Positions 53,001 through 63,389 of a stretch of 64,000 nt of DNA are shown here, one piece after another. The position numbers and the translations under genes were made by a program. Each line of letters opens with the position of its first letter. Within the stretch, counting starts at the first letter, position 1. The stretch is from assembly GCA_963970005.1 (NCBI GenBank), contig CAXAMN010005225.1, positions 190,833-254,832 on the forward strand, read 5' to 3'. The notes under the pieces were generated by a model. The model did not search any database, was not told the origin of the DNA, and was given only the letters and a program-made list of their open reading frames with translations. This DNA is from Durusdinium trenchii (Eukaryota > Sar > Dinophyceae > Suessiales > Symbiodiniaceae).

Positions 53001-54209
53001 AAAACAGAGTTTCTTGCTCGATGACCAATGTCAGACATGCAGCCAACCAACATCGAACTCCTGCACCAAGTAGTGACAAAGGATTTCTCACCCACTCCCC
53101 ACATCTCAAAACATCAATCCACAAGAAAAGGGCATGTCGAAAAAGCATGTCAGTTCTTTAGACGTTTAGTTTAGACCTTTTTCAAATAGAAACCATAGAA
53201 AAAGGTTCAAAGGTCTAGCCAAAAAACAGGACATTGCGTCAGCCCTTTCATGTCCTGTACATCGAAAACGGCTCCAAATACAACTCCAACCCCATTGATC
53301 TCCCTCGGGCCCTGCCTCCAAAAGCACCAAACATCGTGGTGGCACCACAGCGAGCATATGTGCAAGTCGGTCATCGGTCATACTTGGGTCACCCAAGTTG
53401 AGCACACAAATGTTGTAGCCTCGCACGCTTTCTTCGCCAAGCTGAGTTCGGGGCTTGACTTGCTATAGAAACAATCCTATCAAGAATGTGTTTCAAGAAA
53501 GCATCAATCACAAAGGTTGGAGCGCTACTAGGTTGGAGGCCATCGCTAGTAGGTATCTAAGCAGTGGAAGAAACTTGCTGAAAGCCTTGTAAGGAGCCTT
53601 GTAGGGTGGAGTTCCGCCCAACAAGGGTTAGGGCTTTGCGTGGCCTTCAACCTAATAGCGATGGCCTCCAACCTAAGAGCGATGGGCTCCAACCTACTAA
53701 GGATGGCCTCCAACCTAAAAGCTTTCTTAGGTGAGTGGAAACCATGTCCCCACCATACTGAGGCCAAGTACCCAAACGACCAGCAAGCGCTGAGACAAAG
53801 GAAGACCTTACTTTGCAACTACGTCCTTCGGAATAAGAGCCACATAAGAACCACTCTCTGCAACTACGGCGTGCAGCAATTCTTGATGATGGCATATTAG
53901 ATGAACACTTGCATGATTCATCATGATTCTGATGGCCCGAGGCGTCCTTTTCTTGCATGATCCAATGATATTGAATGATATCCAATGATATCCAATGATC
54001 CTGCTCTTGTGCTTCGACAGATCGAGGGCTGCACTTCCCACAGCCAGGTGGGCCGTGCAAAAGGTAGCCTCGTCGATATGGGATACCTCTGTCCAAGTAC
54101 CTTACGTCTCGGGCAAGAACTGCTGACCCTTCTCAGTAGCGCATTGGCCACAAACAAGAGGGCGGCACCATTTATGGCTCTGTAGAAAATCCTGGATGTC
54201 ATCAAATAC
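50002..54209 (-). CDS. BCS1-like AAA ATPase (mitochondrial chaperone family), at least 11 exons
   Basis: BCS1-type AAA proteins move a folded iron-sulphur protein across the inner mitochondrial membrane. I placed exons 54209-54169, 54100-54035, 53806-53772, 53419-53316, 51898-51839, 51527-51424, 50673-50628, 50564-50532, 50304-50274, 50205-50174 and 50103-50002; every adjoining pair is phase-consistent. The product reads [19 protein letters not shown], Walker A GPPGCGKSS (split across two junctions), [41 protein letters not shown] (sensor 1), LVRPGRVD (arginine-finger region), [22 protein letters not shown] and a helical tail ending in TGA. The second half of Walker B (expected after CLVLLE) was not located; both sides are phase 0, so an exon of 3n bases between 53316 and 51898 is needed. 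The N-terminal targeting/BCS1_N part lies upstream of 54209 and was not found. Confidence 0.85.
50355..50460 (-). repeat. CTAGTAG-type repeats in a BCS1-like intron
   Basis: Five to six inverted units with CTAGTAGCTTCTTGCTC, CTAGTAGTAAGGCCAGG and CTAGTAGCGTCCTTG tails fill much of the intron between exons 50564-50532 and 50304-50274. Confidence 0.9.
50810..51400. repeat. Scattered GGCCTCCAACCT units in a BCS1-like intron
   Basis: Units at 50812-50845 and 51338-51392, including GGCCTCCAACCTACTAGCGA. The intron runs from 51423 to 50674 and shows no other gene signal; a CACACATACACACAC stretch lies near 50890. Confidence 0.8.
51424..51527 (-). CDS. BCS1-like exon with sensor 1 and RPGR
   Basis: After GCAG|GAG it reads [20 protein letters not shown], then [14 protein letters not shown], and ends AG|GTATCT two bases into a codon. 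The preceding exon (51898-51839) is exactly 20 codons, [15 protein letters not shown] and onward, and ends GAG|GCGTGA (a GC donor). Confidence 0.85.
52280..52745. repeat. Mixed repeat units in the long BCS1-like intron
   Basis: GGCCTCCAACCTAATAGC units at 52285-52350, then an array of about seven 20-21-base units of the ACTAGCGTGGCACTTGTTACT and TAGTAGCTTCTTGTTACT types at 52600-52745. The missing Walker B exon should lie between 53316 and 51898. Confidence 0.85.
53520..53735. repeat. GGCCTCCAACCT units, both orientations, in a BCS1-like intron
   Basis: An inverted pair at 53527-53558 and a direct run of four units at 53640-53722 (GGCCTCCAACCTAAGAGCGA and variants) in the intron 53771-53420. 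Confidence 0.85.
53955..54000. repeat. ATCCAATGATA short tandem
   Basis: ATCCAATGATA and ATTGAATGATA repeat four times, 11 bases each, inside the intron between Walker A exons. Confidence 0.85.
54035..54209 (-). CDS. BCS1-like exons with Walker A, split by a 68-base intron
   Basis: Exon 54209-54169 ends two bases into Trp (AAATG|GTGCCG). The intron 54168-54101 ends TAAG, and exon 54100-54035 completes Trp-Tyr and reads [20 protein letters not shown]. The exon ends inside the Lys codon (GGGAA|GTGCAG). The next exon, 53806-53772, begins G TCT TCC, completing [14 protein letters not shown]. Without splicing the frame would read GKCSP, which breaks Walker A. Confidence 0.85.
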
Positions 54210-54394
54210 CTCCCAAACAGCAGGATGGCATGGTTTGCATGTTTTCTATCGAATCATGGAAATCTGTTGGACAAATTGGTAAAAAAAGACTGAAGCGCAC
54301 ATGATTTGAAACTCCTGAATCCAGAACCACGGAATCGAAGGGCCTGCACAACTTGCTCAAATTCACTATATTTCACCAAAACATTCGCTCCTTT

Positions 54395-54750
54395 TCTTGC
54401 TACTAGGGGCTCCTGGCCTTACTACTAGGAACAAGAATCTACTAGTAACAAGGACGCTATTAGGGGCTCCTGGCATCGCTACTAGGAGCAAGGACACTTC
54501 TGGGGGCTCCTGGCCTTACGAAGTTTCCGATTTCGCTCCCCTGGGTGTTGGGAAGCCTAATCACCCAATCGCCCTTTGTCAAACGAGAATCTCATTTGGG
54601 ACGAGGAATGCGAGTGGCTTCTCATTCTCATCTTCCTTCTTCCTCTCATCTACTAGTAGCTTCTAGCTAATTCTTAGTAACGATGCACTTGTTACTAGTA
54701 GCTTCTTGCTACCAATAGCGATGCCCTTGTTACAAATAGCGATGCCCTGG
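54395..54750. repeat. CTACTAGG-type repeat clusters
   Basis: Direct units at 54395-54520 (GGGCTCCTGGCCTTAC, AGCAAGGAC) and inverted ones at 54648-54748 (ACTAGTAGCTTCTTGC, AGCGATGCCCTTGTTAC). No gene signal in between except an unassigned frame. Confidence 0.85.
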
Positions 54751-54959
54751 CCTGATTCTCTTTGGATTTCCAAAGGGCCTCCATTCGTGCCCGTAACACC
54801 TCAGCGTCAACTCCAAGTCATGTCGCCGCTCCACTCAGTGAAAGCCAAGCGACTGGTAGATGATTGTCATGCCCTCTTCCCGTTCAAGAGCTGCCTCCAA
54901 ATACGTCCGACGAGGCAACATAAATCAAACTTGAAAACTGGCTTGGACAGTTCCCTGGC

Positions 54960-57010
54960 TCAAAATTGTACAAGGCGAGTCAGGCCAGGCAAATTAGAAC
55001 AAATCTTTCTCGCCTGTTTCGCCTCCGCCAGGATGTCTTGGAAGACGTTGGGTCGAATCCTAAACGGACAGCATTCATTGGGATTCTTTTTCAGCGAGTA
55101 GACCTCCGACCCGTCACCACTAAGTCAACCCTAATGCATTCCAAGTGATTGTACACCTTGGTTGCCGGTGCCAACTGAGCGCCCCAACGACAAGGCTGTC
55201 AGCGTCAGCGTCTCCCATGGAGCTCCGGTGGACATGTCCACGGTTTTGGTCTCAAGAACGACCAGCGAAAATCAAAGCTGTCAGCTGCTAGAGGCACCGG
55301 AACGAGTTTATTTTAGATCCTAAAATAAGCTGTTGAAGCATAGATAACCATTGTGTTCATTTGAGGCGGAGGTCAGGAGCCGCTGTGACGTCATTCCTCC
55401 CATCGGCCTCTCGGGCTCGGTCGACCAAGATGAAGTTCCCCCGCCACCTGGCGCGGGACGCGACGCTCAGCGGCTCAGCCGCTCGGCCGCGAGCGGAGCG
55501 GCCGCTCCGGATGCGCTCGACCTGACCCAGTGTCGGCCAGGACTGGGAATGAAGTCGAAAGCTGCCTGGCAAGCAAGTAGGAGCAAGGACGCTACTAGGG
55601 GCTCCTAGCATCGCTACTAGGAGCAAGGACGATACTAGGAGCAGTGTGTTTCACGTCAGTTCCCATGTCCGTCTGCAAAAAACTCAGACTTGATGGATCT
55701 TCTTTGGGGTTCTCGCATTCGTTCCTTCAAGCTGAAGCACCCAATTTCTTGGATACAAAGCTTTGTGTGGCTGATCAAAGCAGGCGGGGTGGCGGTTTGT
55801 CTTCCCGCTGCGTCCTCGAATAGCTGGGAAGAAGCATTGAAAAGTCCGAGTTCCCGGCGCACACCATGCGCTAGCCTGTTTGTTTCTTCGCATTCTGTCT
55901 TGTCTTTTTCTTGCTCCTTGTCCTCTTGCGTTTGGAGAACAAACAATGCAACAAGCGATCATCCAAATCCAAGATGCACGGTGTCCTTGCTGTAGGTGGT
56001 TTCCACACCCAAATGGCGTGAGCCATGAATCCGATTGGCTACCATCCATTGCATGACCTTCGGCGAGTGTGACGTCGTGTAGCTGCAAGCAAAGCGTCAA
56101 GTAGATAACCCTTGAACATGTCAAAAGGCTCATTAAGCACTAAAGACTGACATCATCCGCGTGACGAAGGATCAGCTTTCCACCAGGGATCATGTCAAAA
56201 TCGGTCAATGGCTGGAGCCATGCCATCGGGCTCGAGGCTATCTTGTGTACCATGCGAGACTGGCAGGTTACGAGACTCGCACCCATTGGTACGCATAGTC
56301 TTTGGAGGGTATCTCCAAGGACATCAGAACCTGCCAACGAATTCAACCAAATCTGAAAGAAATGCTTCCTGGCTCATGGCCATTGAGTCCAGCAACTACA
56401 CAGACCTTAAGAGATATTACCCTGGCATTCGGTTTGTCGGCCAAAACGTGACCAGAAAGCCACATGGGCAGTTGCTCACATCAGAACACCACCAGCCTGA
56501 CGTCGAAAGACCACCTCTGCCACAGCTGCCCCCCGGGACAAAAGGCTCATGGCTGCACCTCGGGAAAAAGAAAAGAAACAACCGGTCTTCTCTCGTCACT
56601 CGGTGATGACTGAGTGTTTGTCCCATTGCGCCCAAGCCGAAGCCTGCTGTGAAAAGCCTGGCTTTTGGACCAAAACTTGGAAAAGCGCAAAACATTTCAT
56701 GTTGCACGATAAATTTATGAGCAAGGACGCTACTAGGGGCTCCTGGCATCGCTACTAGGAACAAGGACGCTACTAGGGGCTCCTGGCCTTACTACTAGGA
56801 GCAATGACGGTACTAGGAAATAGTAAATAGATGGGTGGAAAAAAGGAGCAAGTCTCGCAAGAAGAATTGTAGCAGGTCAGAGACTGATAAAGGCACGTTG
56901 GCTTTGTCAGCACGCACGCAGAGGTTGGCAAACAGGGCGGCAGCGCGGATTTCCCACGAGCCATTCCGGCAACGGAAGTGGAAACCTTGGCTTCGACACC
57001 GGTGCATGGT
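54960..57010 (-). CDS. Scattered exons of one or more unidentified minus-strand genes
   Basis: Three segments look coding on the minus strand. About 55100-54960 reads VYSLKKNPNECCPFRIRPN then VFQDILAEAKQARK. About 56240-56160 reads KIASSPMAWLQPLTDFDM then IPGGKLILRHADD. About 56985-56855 reads NGSWEIRAAALFANLCVRAD then KANVPLSVSDLLQFFLRDL. I cannot join them by phase or name a family. They could be upstream exons of the BCS1-like gene or a separate gene. Confidence 0.35.
55575..55645 (+). repeat. CTACTAGG-type repeat copy
   Basis: Three direct units (GCAAGGACGCTACTAGG, GGGCTCCTAGCATCG, AGCAAGGACGATACTAGG). A GCGGCTCAGCCGCTCGGCCGC palindromic, GC-rich stretch lies just before, near 55480. Confidence 0.85.
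56720..56820 (+). repeat. CTACTAGG-type repeat cluster
   Basis: Five direct units, ending TACTAGGAGCAATGACGGTACTAGG. It borders the putative exon at 56855-56985. Confidence 0.85.
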
Positions 57011-57259
57011 GAAGAAATGCGCTTAGGTCTAGGTGCTGTGAATTGTCTAGAATCTCTAAACATATCTGCATCCTTCCTACCCTCCTTGCTACTACGAGAA
57101 GGCGCACAGTAGGCACACTTTCACTCGAGCTCCTGGCTTTGAAGCATCGATCGGAGGCATTGGCATGGACCCCGAAGCGCCGGCACCGGCACCGCCGAGG
57201 GCTGCCATGTTGAGGGCTGCCATGTTTCAAGCGAACGATGCTCAGATCATTCAATCATG

Positions 57260-58540
57260 AATTTCTGAGTTGAAGCTAGTAACAAAGGGCATCGCTACGA
57301 ACGGAGCAAGGACACTACGAACCTAGCTCCAAATGCAGATCTTCCGAAGTTCCGGTGATTTTGGTCTTGAGTAGTTGTCCAGAGTGTTCACCAACTCCTG
57401 TGGGTTTCTCTGCATTGGTGCTGGCTTCCAAAAGCATTGCTTGTCACTTTCGTTCAAGGCTTACGAGAAGATGGGTCATACTCCACATGTCCGATTCCAA
57501 TATCTTTGTGATATATGCATGTATATATATATATATTATATTATAGAAAAATATATGCGGGTCTACCCTGCATGTATATATGCATGTATATATACTTTAA
57601 GGACTGTTCTGAGATGCTTCAAGTTTAGAAATTGAGCTCGATAAGTGAAGGCTCCGGCGAAAGCGCTGCGGTTTGCAAATCGTACCCACATCCAAACTTA
57701 AATCTGAAGGTTTCAAATTCCACGTTGCCCAATCCTTTCTCGCAAGGTTCAACAGATCGCATGGATCCAAAAACATCCAGGATCCAATGCCAAGATCAGT
57801 GCAAAGGCAAAAGCGGCGTAGCACACAGCTAGAGCCGCTGCCCAGAATGAGGCTTCTTAGAAGCACATCAAGAAAACGATGTCTGGATCCGGAGATTTCT
57901 TGTGGCGAGGAGCCACACTTGGTCTATTGGCAGGACAGCCCAGATGTGTCAGTTGTGACATGGTGTGACTTATCGATCAAGCACACTCCATAATGCACCC
58001 TCTGTCAGCTCGTCATCGTCCTTGGAGATTTGATCAAAGAACCCTGAAAAATCGTGAGGTGTGAAAATATATCTTCCAACATTTTGACACTTAGATGAAA
58101 AGGTTGGAGGCCATTGCTATTAGGTTGGAGGCCATTCGTACTAATTAGGTTGGAGGCCAATAATTGCTGCAAAAGTTTGAATAAGCGAACCGCAAGAAGA
58201 AACTACAAGTTGCTTCTTGTTACTAGTAGCGATGCCAGGAGCCCCTAGTAGTATCCTTGCTCCTAGTAGCGATGCCCTTTGCTCCTAGTAGCGTCCTCCT
58301 AGAAGCTTTGCAAAGCCATTGACATGCCACACCAGTCCACACCCACTTTGGCCATGGAGCGAAGAAGGCTTTTGGCACTGGCAACGGCGCAAACTCGCCC
58401 ACCGTGTGGGGCCTTGATGGAGGTGCTGGCCTGGAGCGATCGTGCGAACACCGTCGGTGGACACCGTCTCTTCCTTCGAGCAGAGGAGAAGTGCTGCTGG
58501 GCGAGAGCTACCATATAAGAAGCTACTGAAAAGCAACAAA
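57260..58540. other. Region without a recognisable gene
   Basis: Contains a TATATATGCATG microsatellite at 57510-57595, inverted GGAGGCCATTGCTATTAG units at 58100-58155 and a CTAGTAG cluster at 58215-58295. A minus frame at 58299-58514 (CGMSMALQSF end) and plus frames overlap with no motif. Confidence 0.5.
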
Positions 58541-58544
58541 GGGC

Positions 58545-59400
58545 ATCGCTACGAACGGAGCAAGGACGCTGCTAGTAGTTCCTGGCCATACTACTAGGGA
58601 CGAGAAGCTTCTAGGGGGGGCTCCTTACCTTACTACTAGGAACAAGAAGCAAGGATGCTACCAGGGGCTCCTGGCCTTACTACTAGGAACAAGAAGCTAC
58701 TAGGGGCTCCTGGCATCGCTACTAGGAGCAAGGATGCTACTGGGGGCTCCTGGCCTTGCTACTAGGAACAAGAAGCTACTAGGGGCTCCTGGCATCGCTA
58801 CTAAAGCAAGGATGCTACTAGGGGCTCCTGGCCTTACTACTAGGAACAAGAAGCTACTAGGGGCTCCTGGCATCGCTACTAGGAACAAGAATCGCTACTA
58901 GGGGCTCCTGGCCTTACTTCTAGGAACAAGGACGCTACTAGGGGCTCCTGGCCTTACTACTAGGAACAAGAACGCTACTAGGAGCTACTGCTACTAGGAA
59001 CAAGGACGCTACTAGGGGCTCCTGGCCTTACTTCTAGGAACAAGGACGCTACTAGGGGCTCCTGGCCTTACTACTAGGAACAAGAACGCTACTAGGAGCT
59101 ACTGGCCTTACTACTAGGAACAAGCACGCTACTAGGGGCTCCTGGCCTTACTTCTAGGAACAAGGACGCTACTAGGGGCTCCTGGCCCTACTACTAGGAA
59201 CAAGGACGCTACTAGGGGCTACTGGCCCTACTGCTAGGAACAAGGACGCTACTAGGGGCTCCTGGCCTGGAACAAGGACGCTACTAGGGGCTCCTGGCCT
59301 TACTACTAGGAACAAGGACGCTACTAGGCTCCTGGCCTTACTACTAGGAACAAGGACGCTACTAGGGGCTCCTGGCCTTACTACTAGGAACAAGAAGCTG
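58545..59400 (+). repeat. CTACTAGGGGCTCCTGGC tandem array
   Basis: About 20 composite units of roughly 40 bases, each GCTACTAGGGGCTCCTGGC plus (C/A)TTACTACTAGGAACAAG plus (GAC or AA). Variants include TTACTTCTAGG and CCCTACTGCTAGG. Local blocks are repeated almost exactly (for example the series starting near 58910 and 59000), so it has grown by segmental duplication. Pro/Ser/Val-rich minus frames over it (such as 58700-58888 and 59172-59393) are by-products. Confidence 0.95.
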
Positions 59401-60370
59401 GTAGTAACAAAGGGGATCTAACATCAAAGCGCCTGTCGAATCGCGCTGGGCGAGAGCTCGGCCGCTTGTTGGCCTGGGTCTCGCAAGTACGAGGCCGATC
59501 AAGGCCACTAAAGGACACGGGTCTGGAATGCTTTCGAGAGCCTTGTGAAACAGGAATTGCTTTCGTGTAAGACAAATGCGGCGAAGTGAGGGACCCCGTT
59601 GCATACCCCGACCCACAACCGGTGCCACTCATGGTTGCAACTGACCCACCGGTCCGTTGCGGGAAGTGAGTTTCAGTGTCGAAACCGAGTGTTCAGCAAC
59701 TTCAGTAAACACTCTTGAGCATTTACAGTACTGGTCTGGGTCGTTGTGTCTTTTGCTCTGAGGAAGACCCCAGTTTATAGTGGAAACATGTTTGTAGCTT
59801 GAGCGCTCTAAACTAGCTACGTGTTCCCGGACCATCGTAGACCCCAAACAAATCCTGCTTTCATCTGCATTCGGCAGAAGAACAAGTCAACCCCTTCTCT
59901 CCAACTTGGAATTTCCAAGAGACAAGTTCTTCAGCGTTGACCTCCGTCAAGGTCATACCTGGCTCCGTCTCCCCTCAAAGACTGAATTGGCTCCGATCCC
60001 CAGTGCCGCCAGGTTGGAGGCCATCGCCAGTAATTGACCTACCGAGACGTGCCGCTCCACTCCTTTTGGTCACCTGGAGGCACGTCCCGCAAAGCTTTGT
60101 TGCGGGACCCGAAGCAGGCGAAACAGAATCTTGGAGCGGAGAGGCGCAAGTCTTCTGGAAAAGGACGCCACTAGGGGCTCCTGGCATCGCTACAAGGTGC
60201 CAAATGAAGTCTCCAATGGAGGATCGCCGCAGCCCTGTGTCATTACTTCACATATTGGGCGTCTCATGTCTCATCTACAAACTCGGTTGGTTTTTGTCAA
60301 ACGGTCCACAAATGTCAAACGGTTGTCTTGTCTACCTCACCGTCTGACGGTCAACAGCGGGAAGCTCCGC
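59400..60370. other. Intergenic stretch upstream of array end
   Basis: A few short frames on both strands with no motif. One GGAGGCCATCGCC unit at 60014 and one CTAGGGGCTCCTGGCATCGC unit at 60172. Nothing else recognised. Confidence 0.5.
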
Positions 60371-60373
60371 TCT

Positions 60374-61652
60374 TCACAAACTGGGTTTCGATCCTTCCGG
60401 TCGAAACCCGGCATACTCCGCATTCACCGGTGGACACCATCCACGCCCACGAAAAAGCTGCTTGTTTTTGGGATAGTCTTTGAAGACGCCAAAGTCTCTG
60501 TCATGTGTATAACTCAAACAAACTGGATCTGGAGCCGCTTCCTCCCGAGCATATGCTGGCATTCGATAGTCTTTGCTCTGTCGATATTCTGAGGAATGAT
60601 TCCACAAAATCAGATTCAATCTCTCCCCTGATGTGATGTCATCTGCTCCATGTCTCTTCCTGCCCAAATGTACAACACAATGTCCCTTCTTGTGAGAATA
60701 GGTCATGGAGTACTTCCGATGATTTGCTGCTCCAGCAGCCCCGCAAAACTGAAGACCCGCTCCAGCAAAGTCCAGGCCAAGGCACACGTTGAATGTCACA
60801 TCAGAGTCATCTGTATGCATATCGAGGCCCAAATCTTCGCCTTTCAGGGGTACGACATGTCCGATATATGGAGGCCAAAACAGGCCATCGCTAGGTTGGA
60901 GACCATCGCTATTAGGAGCTACTAGTGCATCGCTAGTAGGTTGGAGGCCATCCCAAGTAGGTTGGAGGCCATCGCAAGTAGGTTGGAGGCCATCGCTCTT
61001 AGGTTGGAGAAGTCGTAGCTTTACCTTCTGATCGCAGTCGTACTTTGGCCTTCACCATCCCTCCCACACCAAACTAGCGACATGCCCCAGCCTTCCCGAT
61101 ACCGAACGATAAAGCAATGATGGCCATCCCAGCAACTTCCAGGTCCGGGGAAAAGCTCTTCTCCCAACTTTTGAAGAAACTCTTGGAGCTTCTCCACAAA
61201 GGGCTCAAGTCCAATATCGCTCAAAATGATTCCATAGTTGTTCATGCTGTTGGGTCGCCGTGCAGGAAGCCCCGAGCTGTAGAAATTAAAGATCTCATCC
61301 AGCAAAAGATCACAAAAATCCTCCTTGAATAGGGGGAATGAATAAACTTCTCCAGGCAGGTGCTCCGTCAAGACGTCCTTTAGTTCTTCTTCTCCCTTCA
61401 TCAAAGCCCAAATCTTTGGGTGGAACCAGTCTTCTTTCAAGGTTGTTATTGGATCAAACAGCTCATGATGTCGACAAAGTTCGCCATATTTCTTAATGAC
61501 TTGCAAGCGTTGCCCGTTGACCCGCGCCACATCGCGACACCAATTTTGGAGCCGCCGAGCCTCAGGCGACTCGGAGCCTTCATAGCCCAGGTAGTCCTTG
61601 GGATCCAACAAGAAGTGCCGAAGGCTTTGCAACAACTCCACCATGGCCTCGT
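60374..61652 (-). CDS. OGFOD2-like 2-oxoglutarate/Fe(II) dioxygenase
   Basis: The family uses Fe(II) and 2-oxoglutarate to hydroxylate a substrate, unknown for OGFOD2. Exon 1 (about 61652-61086) includes LPGEVYSFPLFKEDFCDLLL and RRPNSMNNYGIILSDIGLE, the OGFOD2 signature, then HHCFIVRYREGW. It ends at a GC donor one base into Gly. Intron 61085-60841 (245 bases) is largely repeats. Exon 2 (60840-60374) completes GEDLGLDMHTDDSDVTFNVC: the HxD iron ligands are in MHTDD. Distal His and 2-oxoglutarate-binding Arg are in KKGHCVVHLGRKRHGADDI and SGERLNLILWNHSS. Exon 1 starts after a pyrimidine-rich CTCGGTTTCCCAG acceptor, so at least one 5' exon is missing; ATG at 61644 is internal. Stop at 60374. 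Confidence 0.85.
60880..61015 (-). repeat. GGCCTCCAACCT units filling the OGFOD2-like intron
   Basis: About six units (AGGTTGGAGGCCATCGCAAGT on the plus strand; the GGCCTCCAACCT sense lies on the gene strand). They make up over half of the 245-base intron. Confidence 0.9.
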
Positions 61653-61689
61653 CTGGGAAACCGAGCAAAGAAAGAAACGGATTGTAGGA

Positions 61690-62200
61690 AACAGAAGTTA
61701 TTTAGGTTTGGAGGTTATCGCTACTAGGGTGGAGCCCATCGCTATTAGGTTGGAGATGGTTGGAGTATATACGAAGCTTGTGGCATCAACATGCATCAAC
61801 CATATCAAGTATATCAAGCATCAAACTTGCGAGCATTGGTTCGATATCTTGAAAGCACGCGTGTCTGACAGCTTCTTTGGTTTTCATAGAAGTCTGATTG
61901 GGAGTATTTCTTCTCTCCCCAAACAATGGAAGCCCTGCAGTTTATCTCGAATTACTCCTCTATGGCCAGTCAAGCTTACCGGCTTACTGTAATGTCTGTT
62001 TAACGGTTGATCCCAAATTTGATTGAGCTCAGACTGATGGCCAATGCTTTTTCCGGATGATATTCCATTCTCTTCTCCACAGAACTTGTACCAAAAGCTT
62101 CAGAAGTGCCTGCGCACCAAAAGATCTTGCACCTACTTCGTTTGAAGCTTAAATTGGCAATGTAGGAATGGAATTCCTGCATAAATCACTTTGAATTTTA
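61690..62200. other. Region upstream of OGFOD2-like exon 1
   Basis: GGAGGTTATCGCTACTAGGG and GGAGCCCATCGCTATTAG units at 61708-61760, and an ATCAACCATATCAAG short repeat near 61790-61820. The missing 5' exon(s) of the OGFOD2-like gene should lie here or beyond; a minus frame at 62206-62592 (EVFEVWYFKRLMDKK) is a weak candidate. Confidence 0.4.
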
Positions 62201-62702
62201 ACTGCTTAAACTGGTTTGACTCCGTGGCTTTTTTTGTCCATCAGTCGTTTGAAGTACCAAACCTCGAATACCTCACGTAGCGGAAGGGCTGGGAGGGGCG
62301 AGACTTGAACCGTAAGTTGCTTGTGAAAAAATAAGACCTTCGAACTTGAGTTACAAATAGCGATGGGGAAACCTTCCCTAGCTAGCGGGAAACCAAAGTG
62401 AGAAGTCACTCTGGTCCGGTCCTGCTTCTTCGAAACCTTGAAACGGTTGGTTTGCTTGGTCGACAATTGAAATATCAAACAAGCCATGTGACCATGTTTT
62501 CGGGTCTTGCAGCTTCGCCTTACAGCTTCGCGAACGTGGTCTAAATGTCCGAACATGATGTAGTTCTTTGGGTCAAATGTAGCCAGGTTCATGCCCCCAG
62601 AAATGAAGCAGGAAATTTTATAGTATCGATATATCTATCTGTCTAAGAGTCTACGTATGTACACAGCGTTATTAGACAACAACATGTACTATTCTACAAA
62701 CA

Positions 62703-63365
62703 TCAGTCGAGTCCAAGAACAACAAACAGTCGAGCGGCCTGTCCCTGTGATTGCGCTGAAGATCGAGCTGTAAAGGTGTCCCAAAAGACTTTCGGTGGTC
62801 TTCGGTCGTTGCTGATCAATGGGAAGGCCAGTTGACCACCAATCCGAACATCTGGAATAGCCGCTTCTCCGAAACGCAGCCGGACTCTTAGAGGAAGAAA
62901 AAACGATGCATGATCTGGATCACCAGTCAGTAGGACATGTAGATCCCAAGGTCCTGATGGATCTTGGAGATGCATTTCGCCTTCATCATCCACAGTTAGC
63001 GGACTTAACTTGGGATCTCCCACTCTCACAATGAAACTCTGCCGCCGTAATTCGTCTGCAACCTTGGGCAAGTCTTGAGGCTGGCAGCGATGTGAGAGGG
63101 GCCGATGTCGCACAAGCAGCCCTCCAGCCGCGGCCAGAAAGGCCTTGAAGGCAGCGAAGCCGAACCGCCCCTCTGCCTCACCGCCCAGCCCAGATGCCCG
63201 TGCACAGATCTTAGTTCTGTAAGCCCGTGCCAGTTGAAGACGAACCCGACCGAGCAGTCTCGACTGCATAGGCGTCAACATGCTCGAAATGATGACTTCT
63301 TCCAAACTTAGATGTATGTGTCCATGCTCAACAGTGTTTGGGCCCCTCTTTTTCACAAGGGACAT
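62703..63365 (-). CDS. Hypothetical single-exon protein, about 220 codons
   Basis: ATG at 63365 opens MSLVKKRGPNTVEHGHIHLS. Further text includes SRLLGRVRLQLARAYRTKIC, GFAAFKAFLAAAGGLLV, LPKVADELRRQSFIVRVGD and a segment with short strands, DLHVLLTGDPDHASFF, ending LFVVLGLD and TGA. It is basic-then-mixed, with no signal peptide or membrane helix. I do not recognise the family. Plus-strand frames over it are much shorter, which supports this strand. It may have further exons. Confidence 0.5.
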   Translation of the reverse strand: MSLVKKRGPNTVEHGHIHLSLEEVIISSMLTPMQSRLLGRVRLQLARAYRTKICARASGLGGEAEGRFGFAAFKAFLAAAGGLLVRHRPLSHRCQPQDLPKVADELRRQSFIVRVGDPKLSPLTVDDEGEMHLQDPSGPWDLHVLLTGDPDHASFFLPLRVRLRFGEAAIPDVRIGGQLAFPLISNDRRPPKVFWDTFTARSSAQSQGQAARLFVVLGLD

Positions 63366-63389
63366 CCCTGAAGGTGCCAATTATTGAGC

